Source: Gammaproteobacteria bacterium (GTDB lineage Bacteria; Pseudomonadota; Gammaproteobacteria; Steroidobacterales; Steroidobacteraceae). Taken from it: a DNA stretch of 64,000 nucleotides. Shown here in pieces: positions 1 through 8,281 of the stretch. Location of the stretch: positions 25,619 through 89,618 of the forward strand of contig JAQGOE010000246.1 in the NCBI GenBank assembly GCA_028293725.1, in the 5' to 3' direction. The position numbers were made by a program, and so were the translations under genes. The notes beneath the pieces were generated by a model. That model was not told the origin of the DNA and searched no databases. It saw nothing but the letters and a program-made list of their open reading frames with translations. The first letter of the stretch is position 1. Each line of letters starts with the position of its first letter.

Positions 1-999
1 GTTGCGGTTGTAGTTGGAAGCCTCCAACTTTGAAAAGAACCCCGACAGGTCGAATGTCAGAGTGTCGGTGGGCTTGACCTCGAAGTCGACGAGACCGCCC
101 TTGCGCACCCGCTTCTGCTCGAAGAGCGACTCACCGATGAGCTTCGGATACCAAACATTCGCAAGATCCGGATGCGCCAGCGCGACCGGGCTGTTGGTGC
201 AGGCTGGTGTGCTGCAGGGCGCGATCTGCTCGTAACCCAGCAACTCCTCGCCGTCGCGTCGCAAGTGGCGGGCCTCATAAAAACCTTGCAACAGAACGCC
301 GAAGTTGCCTGCATCGTTCTTCCAGTTTGCCAGCGCACTGAACTGCGGGTCCGTCTTGGACGGCAGTTGCGCATAAACGGCGCCCGCCGAGGCCTGCAGA
401 GTGAGCGGCTTGCCGAAGTCCAACGGCTTGCGCGTGATGATGTCGATCGACCCGGCGACACCGCCCTCCACGAGGGAGGCCTGGGAGCTCTTGTGGACGA
501 CGACCTGGCTGACGAGCTCCGAGGGCAACAGGGTATAGCTCACACTGCGGCCGACCTGCTGCACCTGATCCAGCACGAACCAATCGCCTGCGGCGACACC
601 GTGGCCGTTGATCAGGGTTTGCGTCAGGCTGGGGTTCGTACCTCGCATGCTCACCCGGTCGTTTTCGTCGAAACCGCCTTCATTCGCACTCGCGGAGCTC
701 GTCGTGATACCGGGTATACGGGCCAGCGAGTCGGCGACGTTCTTGTCGGGCATCTTGCCAATGTCCTCGGCGCTGATGACTTCCTCGATGGCGATGGACT
801 TGCGCTTGGCTTCCAGTGACTCCTCGACCGAACGGCGGATGCCGGTTACCACGACCTCTTCGAGGTTGGCAGCACCGGCGTCACCCGCCGCGTCGCTCGC
901 CGCCGGCGACGGACCGGCCGGAGTGTCGGCGTAGGAGTTCTGCCCGAATAAAGCACAGGCTACCGCGGTTCCAATCAACGTCGACCTTGCGATTCTCAT
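1..999 (-). CDS. TonB-dependent receptor, N-terminal part (runs off the window)
   Basis: The minus strand is open from an ATG at 999 to the window edge (333 codons, no stop), so this is the first part of an outer-membrane receptor. Residues 1-24 form a signal peptide ending near SYA-DT. A TonB box-like EEVVVTGIR follows at about 47-55, then a plug domain with EVISAEDIGKMPDKNVADSL and RIPGI. That wording is typical of the Xanthomonas/Caulobacter subgroup of receptors for sugars and other nutrients. It is divergent from the GlcNAc operon and shares its control region, so import of GlcNAc or chitooligosaccharides is the likely role. The substrate is inferred from context only. The beta-barrel lies outside the window. 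Confidence 0.93.
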   Translation of the reverse strand, partial: MRIARSTLIGTAVACALFGQNSYADTPAGPSPAASDAAGDAGAANLEEVVVTGIRRSVEESLEAKRKSIAIEEVISAEDIGKMPDKNVADSLARIPGITTSSASANEGGFDENDRVSMRGTNPSLTQTLINGHGVAAGDWFVLDQVQQVGRSVSYTLLPSELVSQVVVHKSSQASLVEGGVAGSIDIITRKPLDFGKPLTLQASAGAVYAQLPSKTDPQFSALANWKNDAGNFGVLLQGFYEARHLRRDGEELLGYEQIAPCSTPACTNSPVALAHPDLANVWYPKLIGESLFEQKRVRKGGLVDFEVKPTDTLTFDLSGFFSKLEASNYNRN

Positions 1000-1127
1000 G
1001 TACCGAATACCCCTGATGGTTTTGTCTTAATCGGAAGCGCACCCACGCCGCGTACCCTCATCCCGCGAGACCGTGCACTCTTTCTGTGGAATGCTACGCG
1101 GGCATACTATGCCTGGGACCAGTTACG

Positions 1128-1145
1128 TGCCAATATAATACCACT
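1128..1145 (-). promoter_or_regulatory. Candidate GntR (NagQ/NagR) operator, receptor side
   Basis: On the minus strand this reads AGTGGTATTATATTGGCA. It matches the site at 1247-1264 in 16 of 18 positions and has the opposite orientation. It lies about 130 bp upstream of the receptor start. Each copy contains a TGGTA-N6-TGG(T/C)A direct repeat. Assignment to the adjacent GntR regulator is inference from the pairing and position. Confidence 0.5.
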
Positions 1146-1246
1146 CATGCGCGAAAGCTATCCCCATAGAGACCAATTTGTCGCTCGGGGTATTTCTCTT
1201 TGTTTATCAATGCACTTATTTGAAACATGTAGTCTTCTGACAACAT

Positions 1247-1264
1247 AGTGGTATGATATTGGTA
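1247..1264 (+). promoter_or_regulatory. Candidate GntR (NagQ/NagR) operator, nag operon side
   Basis: Reads AGTGGTATGATATTGGTA, 38 bp upstream of the GntR start codon and inverted relative to the twin at 1128-1145. A site so close to the start suits repression and autoregulation. The rest of 1000-1301 is AT-richer than its surroundings and holds no gene. It is the divergent promoter region of the receptor and the nag operon. Confidence 0.5.
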
Positions 1265-1301
1265 ATATGAGAGCGGCCCTTCAACAGGCGGGAGAACGAC
1301 C

Positions 1302-2045
1302 TTGACGCCTCTGTCCCAGGCACTCGGCGGGCTCGACGAATCGAGCAGCCTGCCGCTTTACCAGCAGTTGCAGCGCGCGCTGCGCCAGGCAATCGAGACC
1401 CGCCTTCTGAGCCCGGACGATGCGTTACCTCCGGAGCGCGACCTCGCGACCGAATTCGCCGTATCGCGCATCACCGTGCGTAAAGCCATCGACGGACTGG
1501 TGAACGAAGGCATGCTGGTGCGGCGCCAGGGTTCCGGGACCTTCGTGTGCGCGCGTGTTGAAAAGAATTTTTCGAAGTTGACTTCGTTTTCCGAAGATAT
1601 GCGCGCGCGTGGGCGCAACCCACGCAGTGTGTGGTTACGAAAATCCGCGGGAACCGTAACCCCCGAGGAATCTCTGACGTTGCGGTCGAGCCCGGGCACT
1701 CCCGTTTATCGTTTTCACCGTATTCGTTTCGCCGACGATGCGCCGATGGCGATCGAATATGCGACGGTGCTCGCCTCGTGTCTTTCTTCGGTCGATGCTG
1801 TTGAATCCTCCTTGTACGAGGCGTTGGAGCAGGCCGGCAACCGGCCCGTCCGAGCGCTGCAGCGGTTGCGGGCGGTGTTGTTCACTGCCGAACAGGCGGA
1901 ACTTCTGCATGCGAAAGAGAAAGACGCCGGGCTGCTGGTGGAACGGCTCGGCTTTCTCAAAGACGGCAGCGCCGCCGAATTCACGCAGTCCTTCTATCGC
2001 GGTGACATCTACGATTTCGTCGCCGAGCTCAGTGTTTCATCGTGA
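1302..2045 (+). CDS. GntR/HutC-family repressor of GlcNAc utilisation (NagQ/NagR-like)
   Basis: A 247-aa protein with an N-terminal GntR winged helix (about 16-85, PLYQQLQRALRQAIE, LPPERDLATEFAVSRITVRKAI, GTFV) and a C-terminal UTRA ligand-binding domain (about 100-245). This is the standard layout of HutC-subfamily sugar-phosphate-sensing repressors. The start is TTG at 1302 with a GGGAG ribosome site at 1290-1294. No upstream ATG fits. It overlaps the next gene by 4 bp (GTGA) and heads a nag operon, so it probably binds an aminosugar phosphate (GlcN6P or GlcNAc6P) and controls this operon and the divergent receptor. Family assignment is firm; effector and targets are inferred. Confidence 0.88.
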   Translation: MTPLSQALGGLDESSSLPLYQQLQRALRQAIETRLLSPDDALPPERDLATEFAVSRITVRKAIDGLVNEGMLVRRQGSGTFVCARVEKNFSKLTSFSEDMRARGRNPRSVWLRKSAGTVTPEESLTLRSSPGTPVYRFHRIRFADDAPMAIEYATVLASCLSSVDAVESSLYEALEQAGNRPVRALQRLRAVLFTAEQAELLHAKEKDAGLLVERLGFLKDGSAAEFTQSFYRGDIYDFVAELSVSS

Positions 2046-3076
2046 ACGCGCCCGAAAACTCCACCCAGATGTATTGCGAGGCCGAGCAGGCGCCGGAAGT
2101 CGTGCGCCAGCAGTTCGCCGCCAATGCCGAACGCCTGGAACGGCTCGGCGAGCGGCTACGCCAACTCTCGCCGCGGGTGGTGGTGACCTGTGCCCGCGGA
2201 AGCTCCGACCACGCGGCCACATTCGCGAAGTATCTCATCGAGACGCGGCTCAATATTCTGACTTCGTCGGCCGCGCCGTCGGTCACCTCTGTTTACGAGG
2301 CGACTCCGAATCTCGAAGGCGCCGTGTTTATGGCGATCTCGCAGTCGGGCGCGAGCCCTGACCTGCTCGCTACCGTGCGCGCGGCGAAAGATGCGGGCGC
2401 CATGGTCGTCGCTCTGGTGAATGCGGAATCGTCGCCGCTCGCGCAGGCTGCGGACTTCACCATCCCGCTGTGTGCCGGAATCGAGCGCAGTGTCGCCGCG
2501 ACGAAATCCTACATCGCGTCCCTCTCGGCAATCATTCAACTGGTGGGAAGCTGGGGCCGCGACGCGCAGCTGCTGAGCGCGCTCTCGGGCGCACCCGCCC
2601 TCCTCGAGCGAGCGTGGCAGTTGGATTGGACTGCCGCCGTCGCGCGCTTGCGGTTTGCTACTGACCTCTATGTGATTGGCCGGGGCCTGGGCCTGGGTGT
2701 CGCGCAAGAGGCGGCTCTGAAGTTCAAGGAAACCTGCGGCCTGCACGCCGAGGCGGTGAGCTCGGCTGAAGTGCGACACGGCCCCATGGCGCTCATCCGG
2801 GCAGGATTTCCAGTGCTGATGTTTGCTCAGAATGATGAAACACTGAGCGGCGTCGAGGCGTTGGCCACCGAGTTGGCTGCACGTAGCGCGGATGTCATGT
2901 TCGCCGGCGCCCGGGCGCCCCGAACCATCTCTCTGCCGACCGAGGCGGGGAATCCGGTCATCGAGCCGATGCTCATTGTGCAAAGTTTCTACCGTATGGT
3001 GAATGCCCTGGCGCTCGCTCGCGGACGTAACCCCGATAAGCCTCCCTATCTGAATAAAGTGACCGAGACCGTTTGA
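2042..3076 (+). CDS. nagB-II: Glucosamine-6-phosphate deaminase, SIS type (NagB-II)
   Basis: 344 aa with two SIS domains, equivalent to the isomerase half of GlmS but without the glutaminase domain. The first holds CARGSSDHAATFAKYL and ISQSGASPDLL; the second holds FKETCGLHAEAVSSAEVRHGP. The C-terminus NPDKPPYLNKVTETV mirrors the GlmS tail. Stand-alone SIS proteins beside nagA are known as NagB-II, which deaminates and isomerises GlcN6P to fructose-6-phosphate and ammonia in the cytoplasm. The GTG start at 2042 overlaps the regulator stop, and the TGA overlaps the nagA ATG by one base, so translation is coupled. Confidence 0.9.
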   Translation: MNAPENSTQMYCEAEQAPEVVRQQFAANAERLERLGERLRQLSPRVVVTCARGSSDHAATFAKYLIETRLNILTSSAAPSVTSVYEATPNLEGAVFMAISQSGASPDLLATVRAAKDAGAMVVALVNAESSPLAQAADFTIPLCAGIERSVAATKSYIASLSAIIQLVGSWGRDAQLLSALSGAPALLERAWQLDWTAAVARLRFATDLYVIGRGLGLGVAQEAALKFKETCGLHAEAVSSAEVRHGPMALIRAGFPVLMFAQNDETLSGVEALATELAARSADVMFAGARAPRTISLPTEAGNPVIEPMLIVQSFYRMVNALALARGRNPDKPPYLNKVTETV

Positions 3077-4236
3077 TGGCTGTCGCGTTGGTTAATGGGC
3101 GGGTGCTGTCCGATGACGGCTTGATTGGTGGAAAGTGCGTGCTCCTCAATGAAGGCCGCATTGTCGACCTCGTGGCCGAGTCCGACCCCCGGTGCCAGGC
3201 GGCGCAGCGCTACGACTTGCGGGGCCAACTGCTGTTACCCGGATTCATTGACTCGCAGGTGAATGGCGGCGGCGGGGTACTCTTCAACGACGCGCCCAGT
3301 GTCGATACCATCCGGGCTATTGGACAGGCGCATCGGAGATTCGGCACGACCGGTTTTTTGCCGACACTCATCAGCGCGGACCTGGACGTTGTCGCTCGCG
3401 CTATCGCGGCGGTCCAGGGAGCGATCCAGGCGGGTGTCCCGGGAGTGCTCGGGATTCACATCGAGGGGCCCTTCCTGAATGTCGTGCGCAAAGGGGTGCA
3501 CGATCCTGCGAAACTGCGTGAGTTGGATACCAGCGCTGTTGGGCTGCTGACGTCGCTACGAGGCGGAAAGACGCTCGTGACGCTGGCGCCTGAGATGACC
3601 ACACCGGAAATTATCGAGAAGCTCGTCAAGGCGGAAGTCGTGGTGTCCGCAGGTCATACTAACGCGACGTACGCGGAGATCGGGACTGCCCTGACTCACG
3701 GACTCACCGGATTCACGCATCTCTTCAACGCGATGTCGCAGCTGACAGGGCGGGAGCCTGGCGTCGTCGGCGCCGCCCTGGACGATCAAAGGAGTTGGTG
3801 CGGCATCATCGTGGACGGTGAGCACACCGACCCCGTGGTGCTACGTATCGCGCTCCGCTGCAAGCCACACAGCCGATTCATGCTCGTTACTGACGCTATG
3901 CCGAGCGTCGGCACGAGTCAGACTTCATTCGACCTTCAGGGACGGAAGATCACGGTATCCGGCACAGTGTGTGTGGACGAGGATGGTCGCCTTGCGGGGT
4001 CCAACATCGACATGGCGAGTTGCGTGCGCAATGCGGTGAAGATGCTTCACCTGCCCTTGCCCGAAGCCGTGCGCATGGCCAGCCGCTACCCTGCTGAATT
4101 CCTGGGACTGGCGCACGAGACGGGGCGCATCCGGGCCGGGTATCGCGCCAACCTGGTGTTGGCGGATGAGGAGCTCAACGTCCTGGAGACTTGGGTCGAC
4201 GGGCGAACGTCGACCGAGGATGGCATCAGCCACTGA
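3076..4236 (+). CDS. nagA: N-acetylglucosamine-6-phosphate deacetylase
   Basis: 386 aa of the amidohydrolase superfamily. It hydrolyses GlcNAc-6-P to GlcN-6-P and acetate, feeding NagB-II. Visible motifs are GFIDSQVNGGGG, HIEGPFLN, SAGHTNA and GFTHLFNAMS (metal-binding and substrate histidines), and LVTDAM with the catalytic Asp. I chose the ATG at 3076, which overlaps the nagB-II stop (TGATG), over the TTG one codon upstream. It is the last gene of the operon. No GlcNAc kinase or inner-membrane permease is in view. Confidence 0.95.
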   Translation: MAVALVNGRVLSDDGLIGGKCVLLNEGRIVDLVAESDPRCQAAQRYDLRGQLLLPGFIDSQVNGGGGVLFNDAPSVDTIRAIGQAHRRFGTTGFLPTLISADLDVVARAIAAVQGAIQAGVPGVLGIHIEGPFLNVVRKGVHDPAKLRELDTSAVGLLTSLRGGKTLVTLAPEMTTPEIIEKLVKAEVVVSAGHTNATYAEIGTALTHGLTGFTHLFNAMSQLTGREPGVVGAALDDQRSWCGIIVDGEHTDPVVLRIALRCKPHSRFMLVTDAMPSVGTSQTSFDLQGRKITVSGTVCVDEDGRLAGSNIDMASCVRNAVKMLHLPLPEAVRMASRYPAEFLGLAHETGRIRAGYRANLVLADEELNVLETWVDGRTSTEDGISH

Positions 4237-4270
4237 GTGGCCGAGGCCTCCTCCAGGGCGGCCGGGCACC

Positions 4271-5017
4271 CTAACCTTCTGGGGACTGGAAACCCTTGGC
4301 GCGATAGGTCAGGACGAGGGTGTCACGCACCCCTTGATCGGCGTCAGGTTGGATCGGAGTGGTTTCGTGGATGACCCGGGCGTCGTCCATGAGCAGCATT
4401 GACCACGGTTCTTGCATTGTGAAACGTACGCCGGAAGGGCCGCTGGCGTCGAAGACGTGAGTTTCACCGCCGCGGATGTTGCGGCGGCCGGCGAGGATCA
4501 CCGCGACAAAGTCGACACCATCGCGATGAGCCCCCTCGGGTGTAGGACGGCCGATGCCATTCGCGGTGTCGATGCGAAACTGATGGGCTTCGATAAACCA
4601 CTGCTCGACAGGGCGAACCTGTTCGAACAGCAATCCGATCGACGCCAGCAGTTTTCCCCAAACCGGCGCGGTCAGGATCTCCGGCTCGATCGGCTCAAAC
4701 CAGCGCTCGAGCCCGCCGTGAAGCGCGTTGTACGAAGTGGGCTGCCAGTGGGGCCTACGCGGCACGGCGGTTAAGACGCCCGATGAGAAAGTCTGCACGA
4801 AGCAGCTATGCCGCCGCGAGCGGTACTTGCCGCCGTCCCTCAGGTATGTGTCGCGCGGCAGTCGGGCCCAGGCGTCGCGCAGGACGTTGAGCTGCGCCAG
4901 GTCGACATGTAAGAGCGTCGCCGTGTCGGCGGGCGAAAGAAACGCGTAGCCGGTGTCGGCGAGGCGAGCGACGGTTTCAGATCGAGGGCTACTTTCTGGC
5001 ATAAGCGTTTGTACCAT
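4271..5017 (-). CDS. 2-oxoglutarate/Fe(II)-dependent dioxygenase (2OG-Fe_Oxy_2 type)
   Basis: A 248-aa protein resembling the family that includes bacterial L-isoleucine hydroxylase. The Fe(II) triad is visible as H164-x-D166 (EGAHRDGVDF) and a distal H217 (DDARVIHETTP). R231 in GVRDTLVLTYR is the likely 2OG-anchoring arginine. The substrate is probably a free amino acid or similar small molecule, but nothing nearby fixes it. It lies 85 bp downstream of the MmyB-type regulator on the same strand and may be co-transcribed with it. Confidence 0.75.
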   Translation of the reverse strand: MVQTLMPESSPRSETVARLADTGYAFLSPADTATLLHVDLAQLNVLRDAWARLPRDTYLRDGGKYRSRRHSCFVQTFSSGVLTAVPRRPHWQPTSYNALHGGLERWFEPIEPEILTAPVWGKLLASIGLLFEQVRPVEQWFIEAHQFRIDTANGIGRPTPEGAHRDGVDFVAVILAGRRNIRGGETHVFDASGPSGVRFTMQEPWSMLLMDDARVIHETTPIQPDADQGVRDTLVLTYRAKGFQSPEG

Positions 5018-5102
5018 CGGCGCGGGGGGCGCGCTACGCCGGCGGGCCCAGACGCAGGCGCTCCCTGCCCGGTCCTCGGGCCGCCACGGACCGGGGCACG
5101 CT

Positions 5103-6026
5103 CTAAATCTGTTGACCCGCTCCCTCCCGGGCGATCCGGTTCAGGGTCTCCGTCGTCTGCGGATCGGCCGGGAAAAACGATTCGATCGCCAACTCGGCGA
5201 GGGTAACGTCGAGCGGTGTGCCGAACACCGTGGTGGTGCTGAAGAACGAGAGCACTCCGAACTCGGTGCGCAGACGGAATGGTACGACTACCCCGCCGTA
5301 ATCGACCTCGCCGGTAGATTTCGTGTCGCCGTCGGACTTGGAGATCAACGGATAGGCTTCCAGCTCGGCCAGCAACTCCATCAGGATGGGATCGGCGGTG
5401 GCGGCAATTTGTTGTCGCAAACGCATCAGGACGTGAGTGCGCCACTGTGTGTAGTTCTCGACTCGCGGGCCAAGCCCGTCCGGGTGAAGGCTCAATCGCA
5501 AAGCGTTGACTGGAGGTTGCAGCAGCCGTGGGTCGACGCCGGCGAGCAGCAGGTTGACTGGCGCATTAGCCGAAACCATCGTCCAGTGTCGGTCTACCGC
5601 CAGAGCCGGATAAGGGCTGTGACCCGCAATGACCAGATCGACCGCGGCGCGGGCCTGGCGCAGGGCCGGATCATCGAGGCGTCGCTCGGAATACATAGGT
5701 GCGTAACCCGCCGATAGCAGCAAGGCATTGCGTTCACGCAGCGGAACTTCGAGCCGTTCCGCCAAGCGAAGCAGCATGGCGCGGCTCGGGACGGAGCGCC
5801 CCGTCTCCAAAAAACTGACGTGTCGGGCCGAGATGTCCGCGGCTCCAGCCAATTCGAGCTGGCTCAGGCGTCGACGCTCGCGCCAGATGCGGAGCAGGCC
5901 TCCGACGGGCGTCGCGGGAGTGGCCGCGGCGGCCGTGGCATTGGCGGCCGCCGCGGTAGCGCCAGTTGCCGCAACGGCGACGATGCGGGCGGTGTTTGAT
6001 TTGCTTCCGGCAGAGGGGGTATCCAT
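5103..6026 (-). CDS. XRE-family regulator with MmyB-type ligand-binding domain
   Basis: 307 aa. An Ala-rich low-complexity leader (about 14-42) precedes an XRE helix-turn-helix at about 43-100 (LLRIWRERRRLSQLELAGAADISARHVSFLETGRSVPS). Residues about 110-290 match the MmyB-like domain (YPALAVDRHWTMVSANAP, YTQWRTHVLMRLRQQ, DYGGVVVPFRLRT). MmyB-type regulators usually govern a neighbouring oxidoreductase or small operon. The start ATG at 6026 has AGGGG just upstream. Two palindromes lie between it and the divergent membrane-protein gene, so autoregulation and control of both directions is likely. Confidence 0.88.
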   Translation of the reverse strand: MDTPSAGSKSNTARIVAVAATGATAAAANATAAAATPATPVGGLLRIWRERRRLSQLELAGAADISARHVSFLETGRSVPSRAMLLRLAERLEVPLRERNALLLSAGYAPMYSERRLDDPALRQARAAVDLVIAGHSPYPALAVDRHWTMVSANAPVNLLLAGVDPRLLQPPVNALRLSLHPDGLGPRVENYTQWRTHVLMRLRQQIAATADPILMELLAELEAYPLISKSDGDTKSTGEVDYGGVVVPFRLRTEFGVLSFFSTTTVFGTPLDVTLAELAIESFFPADPQTTETLNRIAREGAGQQI

Positions 6027-6061
6027 GCCCCTATCGTATTACAGCCCGATCAGGGCACCAA

Positions 6062-6076
6062 TTACCTCAGAGGTAA
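6062..6076. promoter_or_regulatory. Palindromic operator 1 for the MmyB-type regulator
   Basis: TTACCTC-A-GAGGTAA is a 7-bp-arm palindrome, 36 bp upstream of the regulator start. It is related to the site at 6139-6153 (shared TACCT...AGGTA). Centre-to-centre distance is 77 bp, close to seven helical turns. Confidence 0.6.
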
Positions 6077-6138
6077 GCGGCACCAGGGCAGCTTGACACG
6101 CCGAAGTAAGCGACACGGATCGTCGCACTCCCCGCCCC

Positions 6139-6153
6139 CTACCTCTCAGGTAA
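6139..6153. promoter_or_regulatory. Palindromic operator 2 for the MmyB-type regulator
   Basis: CTACCTCTCAGGTAA keeps the TACCT/AGGTA half-sites of operator 1 and sits 67 bp upstream of the membrane-protein start at 6220. Pairing of the two sites in a divergent region suggests cooperative binding by the adjacent XRE regulator, which is inference. Confidence 0.55.
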
Positions 6154-6219
6154 TCGACTCGCGCTTCGGCTCCACTGACTATGACCCCCGCCACTCAAAC
6201 ATCACCATCGGAGAGGATC

Positions 6220-6663
6220 ATGTCGAACGCCACCACCACCAATCTGGTCACCCGTTTCACCACACCATCGTCTCTGCTTCGCAAGGCTCTGTTGGCGGAC
6301 GCCTTGCTCTCAGGGATCACTGGACTCGCCCTGGCACTTGCCGCGGCGCCCCTTGCGACGCCCTTCGGACTCGCCGTCGGACTGTTGCGATGGTCCGGGT
6401 TGATTCTCATTCCCTATGCGGCATTCGTGGCGCGACTCGGAACGCGCGACCGAATTCAACGTCCGTTGGTTTTCGCGGTGGTCGCTTGCAACGGGTTGTG
6501 GGCTCTCGACAGCGTGCTGTTGTTGGTTACCGGTTGGATCGAGCCCACCGTCCTGGGTGAAGTGTTCGTGGTCGGGCAGGCACTGGTCGTCGCGGTGCTG
6601 GCCGAGTTGGAGTTCATCGGACTGCGGCGCTCGACGCTGGTAGAGGCACACGCGCGACGTTGA
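6220..6663 (+). CDS. Small integral membrane protein, unknown function
   Basis: 147 aa with four likely transmembrane helices (about residues 22-45, 48-68, 80-103 and 106-128). I prefer the ATG at 6220 because GGAGAGG lies at 6209-6215; an in-frame ATG at 6181 lacks a ribosome site. No enzymatic motif is visible. It is divergent from the MmyB-type regulator with two palindromes between, so it is probably the regulated target. I do not recognise a function. Confidence 0.75.
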   Translation: MSNATTTNLVTRFTTPSSLLRKALLADALLSGITGLALALAAAPLATPFGLAVGLLRWSGLILIPYAAFVARLGTRDRIQRPLVFAVVACNGLWALDSVLLLVTGWIEPTVLGEVFVVGQALVVAVLAELEFIGLRRSTLVEAHARR

Positions 6664-6675
6664 GCGAGGGCGGGA

Positions 6676-6714
6676 GGCGGCCCCCCGCGCGCAGCAAGCG
6701 CGAACGGGGCCGCC
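6676..6714. terminator. GC-rich stem-loop after the membrane-protein gene
   Basis: GGCGGCCCC (6676-6684) pairs with GGGGCCGCC (6706-6714), and an inner GCGC stem lies between. It begins 13 bp after the stop codon. No T-run follows, so it is either a weak terminator or another structured element. Confidence 0.4.
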
Positions 6715-6799
6715 GGTCGGGCGCGCAATTTGCTTCCCTCGTTACTCCGAAAACCTGCGTGCGCCCCGGTGCGAGCGCGCAATCTATAACGGAGGGTCC

Positions 6800-7468
6800 A
6801 TGAGCCACATTTCGCAGATCGAGAAAATCCGTGAACGCGCCCGTCAGCACATCACCGAGGGGGCTGTCACGGAGGACTACAAGCTCGACCGCAAGCAGGC
6901 GATTTCCATCTTGAACGAGGCACTCGCGACCGAGATCGTCTGCGTACTGCGCTATAGCTTCCACTACTTCATGGCCACCGGGATCCACTCTCAGGCCGTC
7001 AAGGCGGAGTTCAAGGAACACGCCAGGGAAGAGCAAGAGCACGCCGAGCGCATCGCTGAGCGCATCAAGCAACTGGGCGGCAAGCCGGAGATGAACCCGG
7101 CCATTCTCACCGATCGCAGCCACAGCGAGTATCGGGAAGGCACGTCACTCGCCGACATGATTCGGGAAGACCTCATCGCAGAGCGCATCGCAATCGAGAC
7201 CTATCGGGAGATCATCAAGTTCTTCGGCGACCGCGACCCGACCTCTCGGATCATGATGGAGGAGATCCTTTCCAAAGAGGAGGAGCACGCCGACGACATG
7301 GCCGACCTGCTGTTTGCCGTCGAGCCGGCGACCGGGGAAGGGACGCGACCGCTGTATGCTGCCGATGAAGTGCCGGGAAGCGGCAATGGGGGCAAACAGA
7401 AGGGGAAGACGGACCCCAACAAGCCCGCTGGGTCGGTATCGGGCGTACCGGGCACGAGGCCTAGCTAA
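6800..7468 (+). CDS. Ferritin-like (bacterioferritin/Dps-type) iron protein
   Basis: 222 aa. A four-helix ferritin-like domain spans about 25-175, with metal ligands in E..LATEIVCVLRY, EHAREEQEHAERI (ExxH), EDLIAERIAIETYREI and EEILSKEEEHADDM (second ExxH). The last 45 residues are a disordered Gly/Lys/Pro-rich tail not typical of bacterioferritin. CGGAGGG just upstream sets the start. Iron storage or peroxide detoxification in the cytoplasm is expected. Its stop overlaps that of the convergent gene at 7465. Confidence 0.85.
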   Translation: MSHISQIEKIRERARQHITEGAVTEDYKLDRKQAISILNEALATEIVCVLRYSFHYFMATGIHSQAVKAEFKEHAREEQEHAERIAERIKQLGGKPEMNPAILTDRSHSEYREGTSLADMIREDLIAERIAIETYREIIKFFGDRDPTSRIMMEEILSKEEEHADDMADLLFAVEPATGEGTRPLYAADEVPGSGNGGKQKGKTDPNKPAGSVSGVPGTRPS

Positions 7469-8229
7469 GGGTTGCGAGTTGACCTCACCCGCGTGAGGTC
7501 AACTTCAGCAGTCACAAACGGCTCCTCGCCAGATGTCCGCGCCAGAATGCCGCCATCTGGCGCCAGGACCCACCCGCTCCCGCCAGCGGTATTGTTATGG
7601 CCACCGCGGGAGGACGAAACGCAAAACGCCCCGGATTCCAACGCCGCCGCGCGGCCGCCTGAAAGCCACTCCTCGTTCGACGCTGCGCACTCGGCAGCGT
7701 CCACCGAACGGTCCATGCGCGGAATGGCGATGAGGTGCACTTTGTCTTGCCCGTAAGTACTAGCCCCTTCCGGAACCCACAGCTCGAGTCCAATGAGCAT
7801 GCCAACACGCACGGCACCCACCGTCGCTGACTCGAAGTCCGGGACCGCCTTCTGATACCAGGTGGTCTCCCAGAAGCCGTCTTCATTCGAAAGGCAGCTC
7901 TTCACGTGAATCGTTTCGGTAATCCCCTCATCCTCGTTCCACACGAAGCCAGCACTGTAGCGCAGGGCTCCGAAGTCCACCGGACGCGTGCCCAGCGCCA
8001 CCGCCGGCATGAGCTCGGATAGCCGCTTTTCCCAGGTGTCGTGGGCGGCGACTGCAGCGCGCCAGATCCCCGCATCGAATTCCCGAGGCGTTGGAAACCA
8101 GGGGAAAAACGGCATTTCGGGCAGCAGGACGAGATCGCTCCGTTGCGCTTTCACGTGCGCCACGAGGCGGTCCCAGTCCGCCGCGAAGGCCTCGCGCTCA
8201 TTATGTAACTGGCAGACCGTGACTTTCAT
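7465..8229 (-). CDS. Carbon-nitrogen hydrolase (nitrilase superfamily) homologue lacking the catalytic cysteine
   Basis: 254 aa with the nitrilase-superfamily fold. The general-base Glu is in LVLLPEMPFF (E38) and the Lys in HVKSCLSNEDGFWE (K110). At the nucleophile position, where the family has ICxDxxxPE, this protein reads VGMLIGLELWVPE, with Gly147 in place of Cys. The codon on the minus strand is GGA, so this is not a one-letter reading slip in translation. I start at ATG 8229 (MKVTVCQL) rather than the longer open frame. It lies 52 bp downstream of cbbT on the same strand, as the last gene of the cbb operon. It may be a pseudoenzyme or use another residue. Confidence 0.8.
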   Translation of the reverse strand: MKVTVCQLHNEREAFAADWDRLVAHVKAQRSDLVLLPEMPFFPWFPTPREFDAGIWRAAVAAHDTWEKRLSELMPAVALGTRPVDFGALRYSAGFVWNEDEGITETIHVKSCLSNEDGFWETTWYQKAVPDFESATVGAVRVGMLIGLELWVPEGASTYGQDKVHLIAIPRMDRSVDAAECAASNEEWLSGGRAAALESGAFCVSSSRGGHNNTAGGSGWVLAPDGGILARTSGEEPFVTAEVDLTRVRSTRNP

Positions 8230-8281
8230 ACCGGCGGACAACCAGCATGGATCGTGCCGACCGGCGAGTACAGATGGCACG

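Noticed and set aside
172..819. 215-codon plus-strand frame over the TonB-dependent receptor
   Set aside because: Antisense to a strongly conserved receptor sequence; no domain and no ribosome site.
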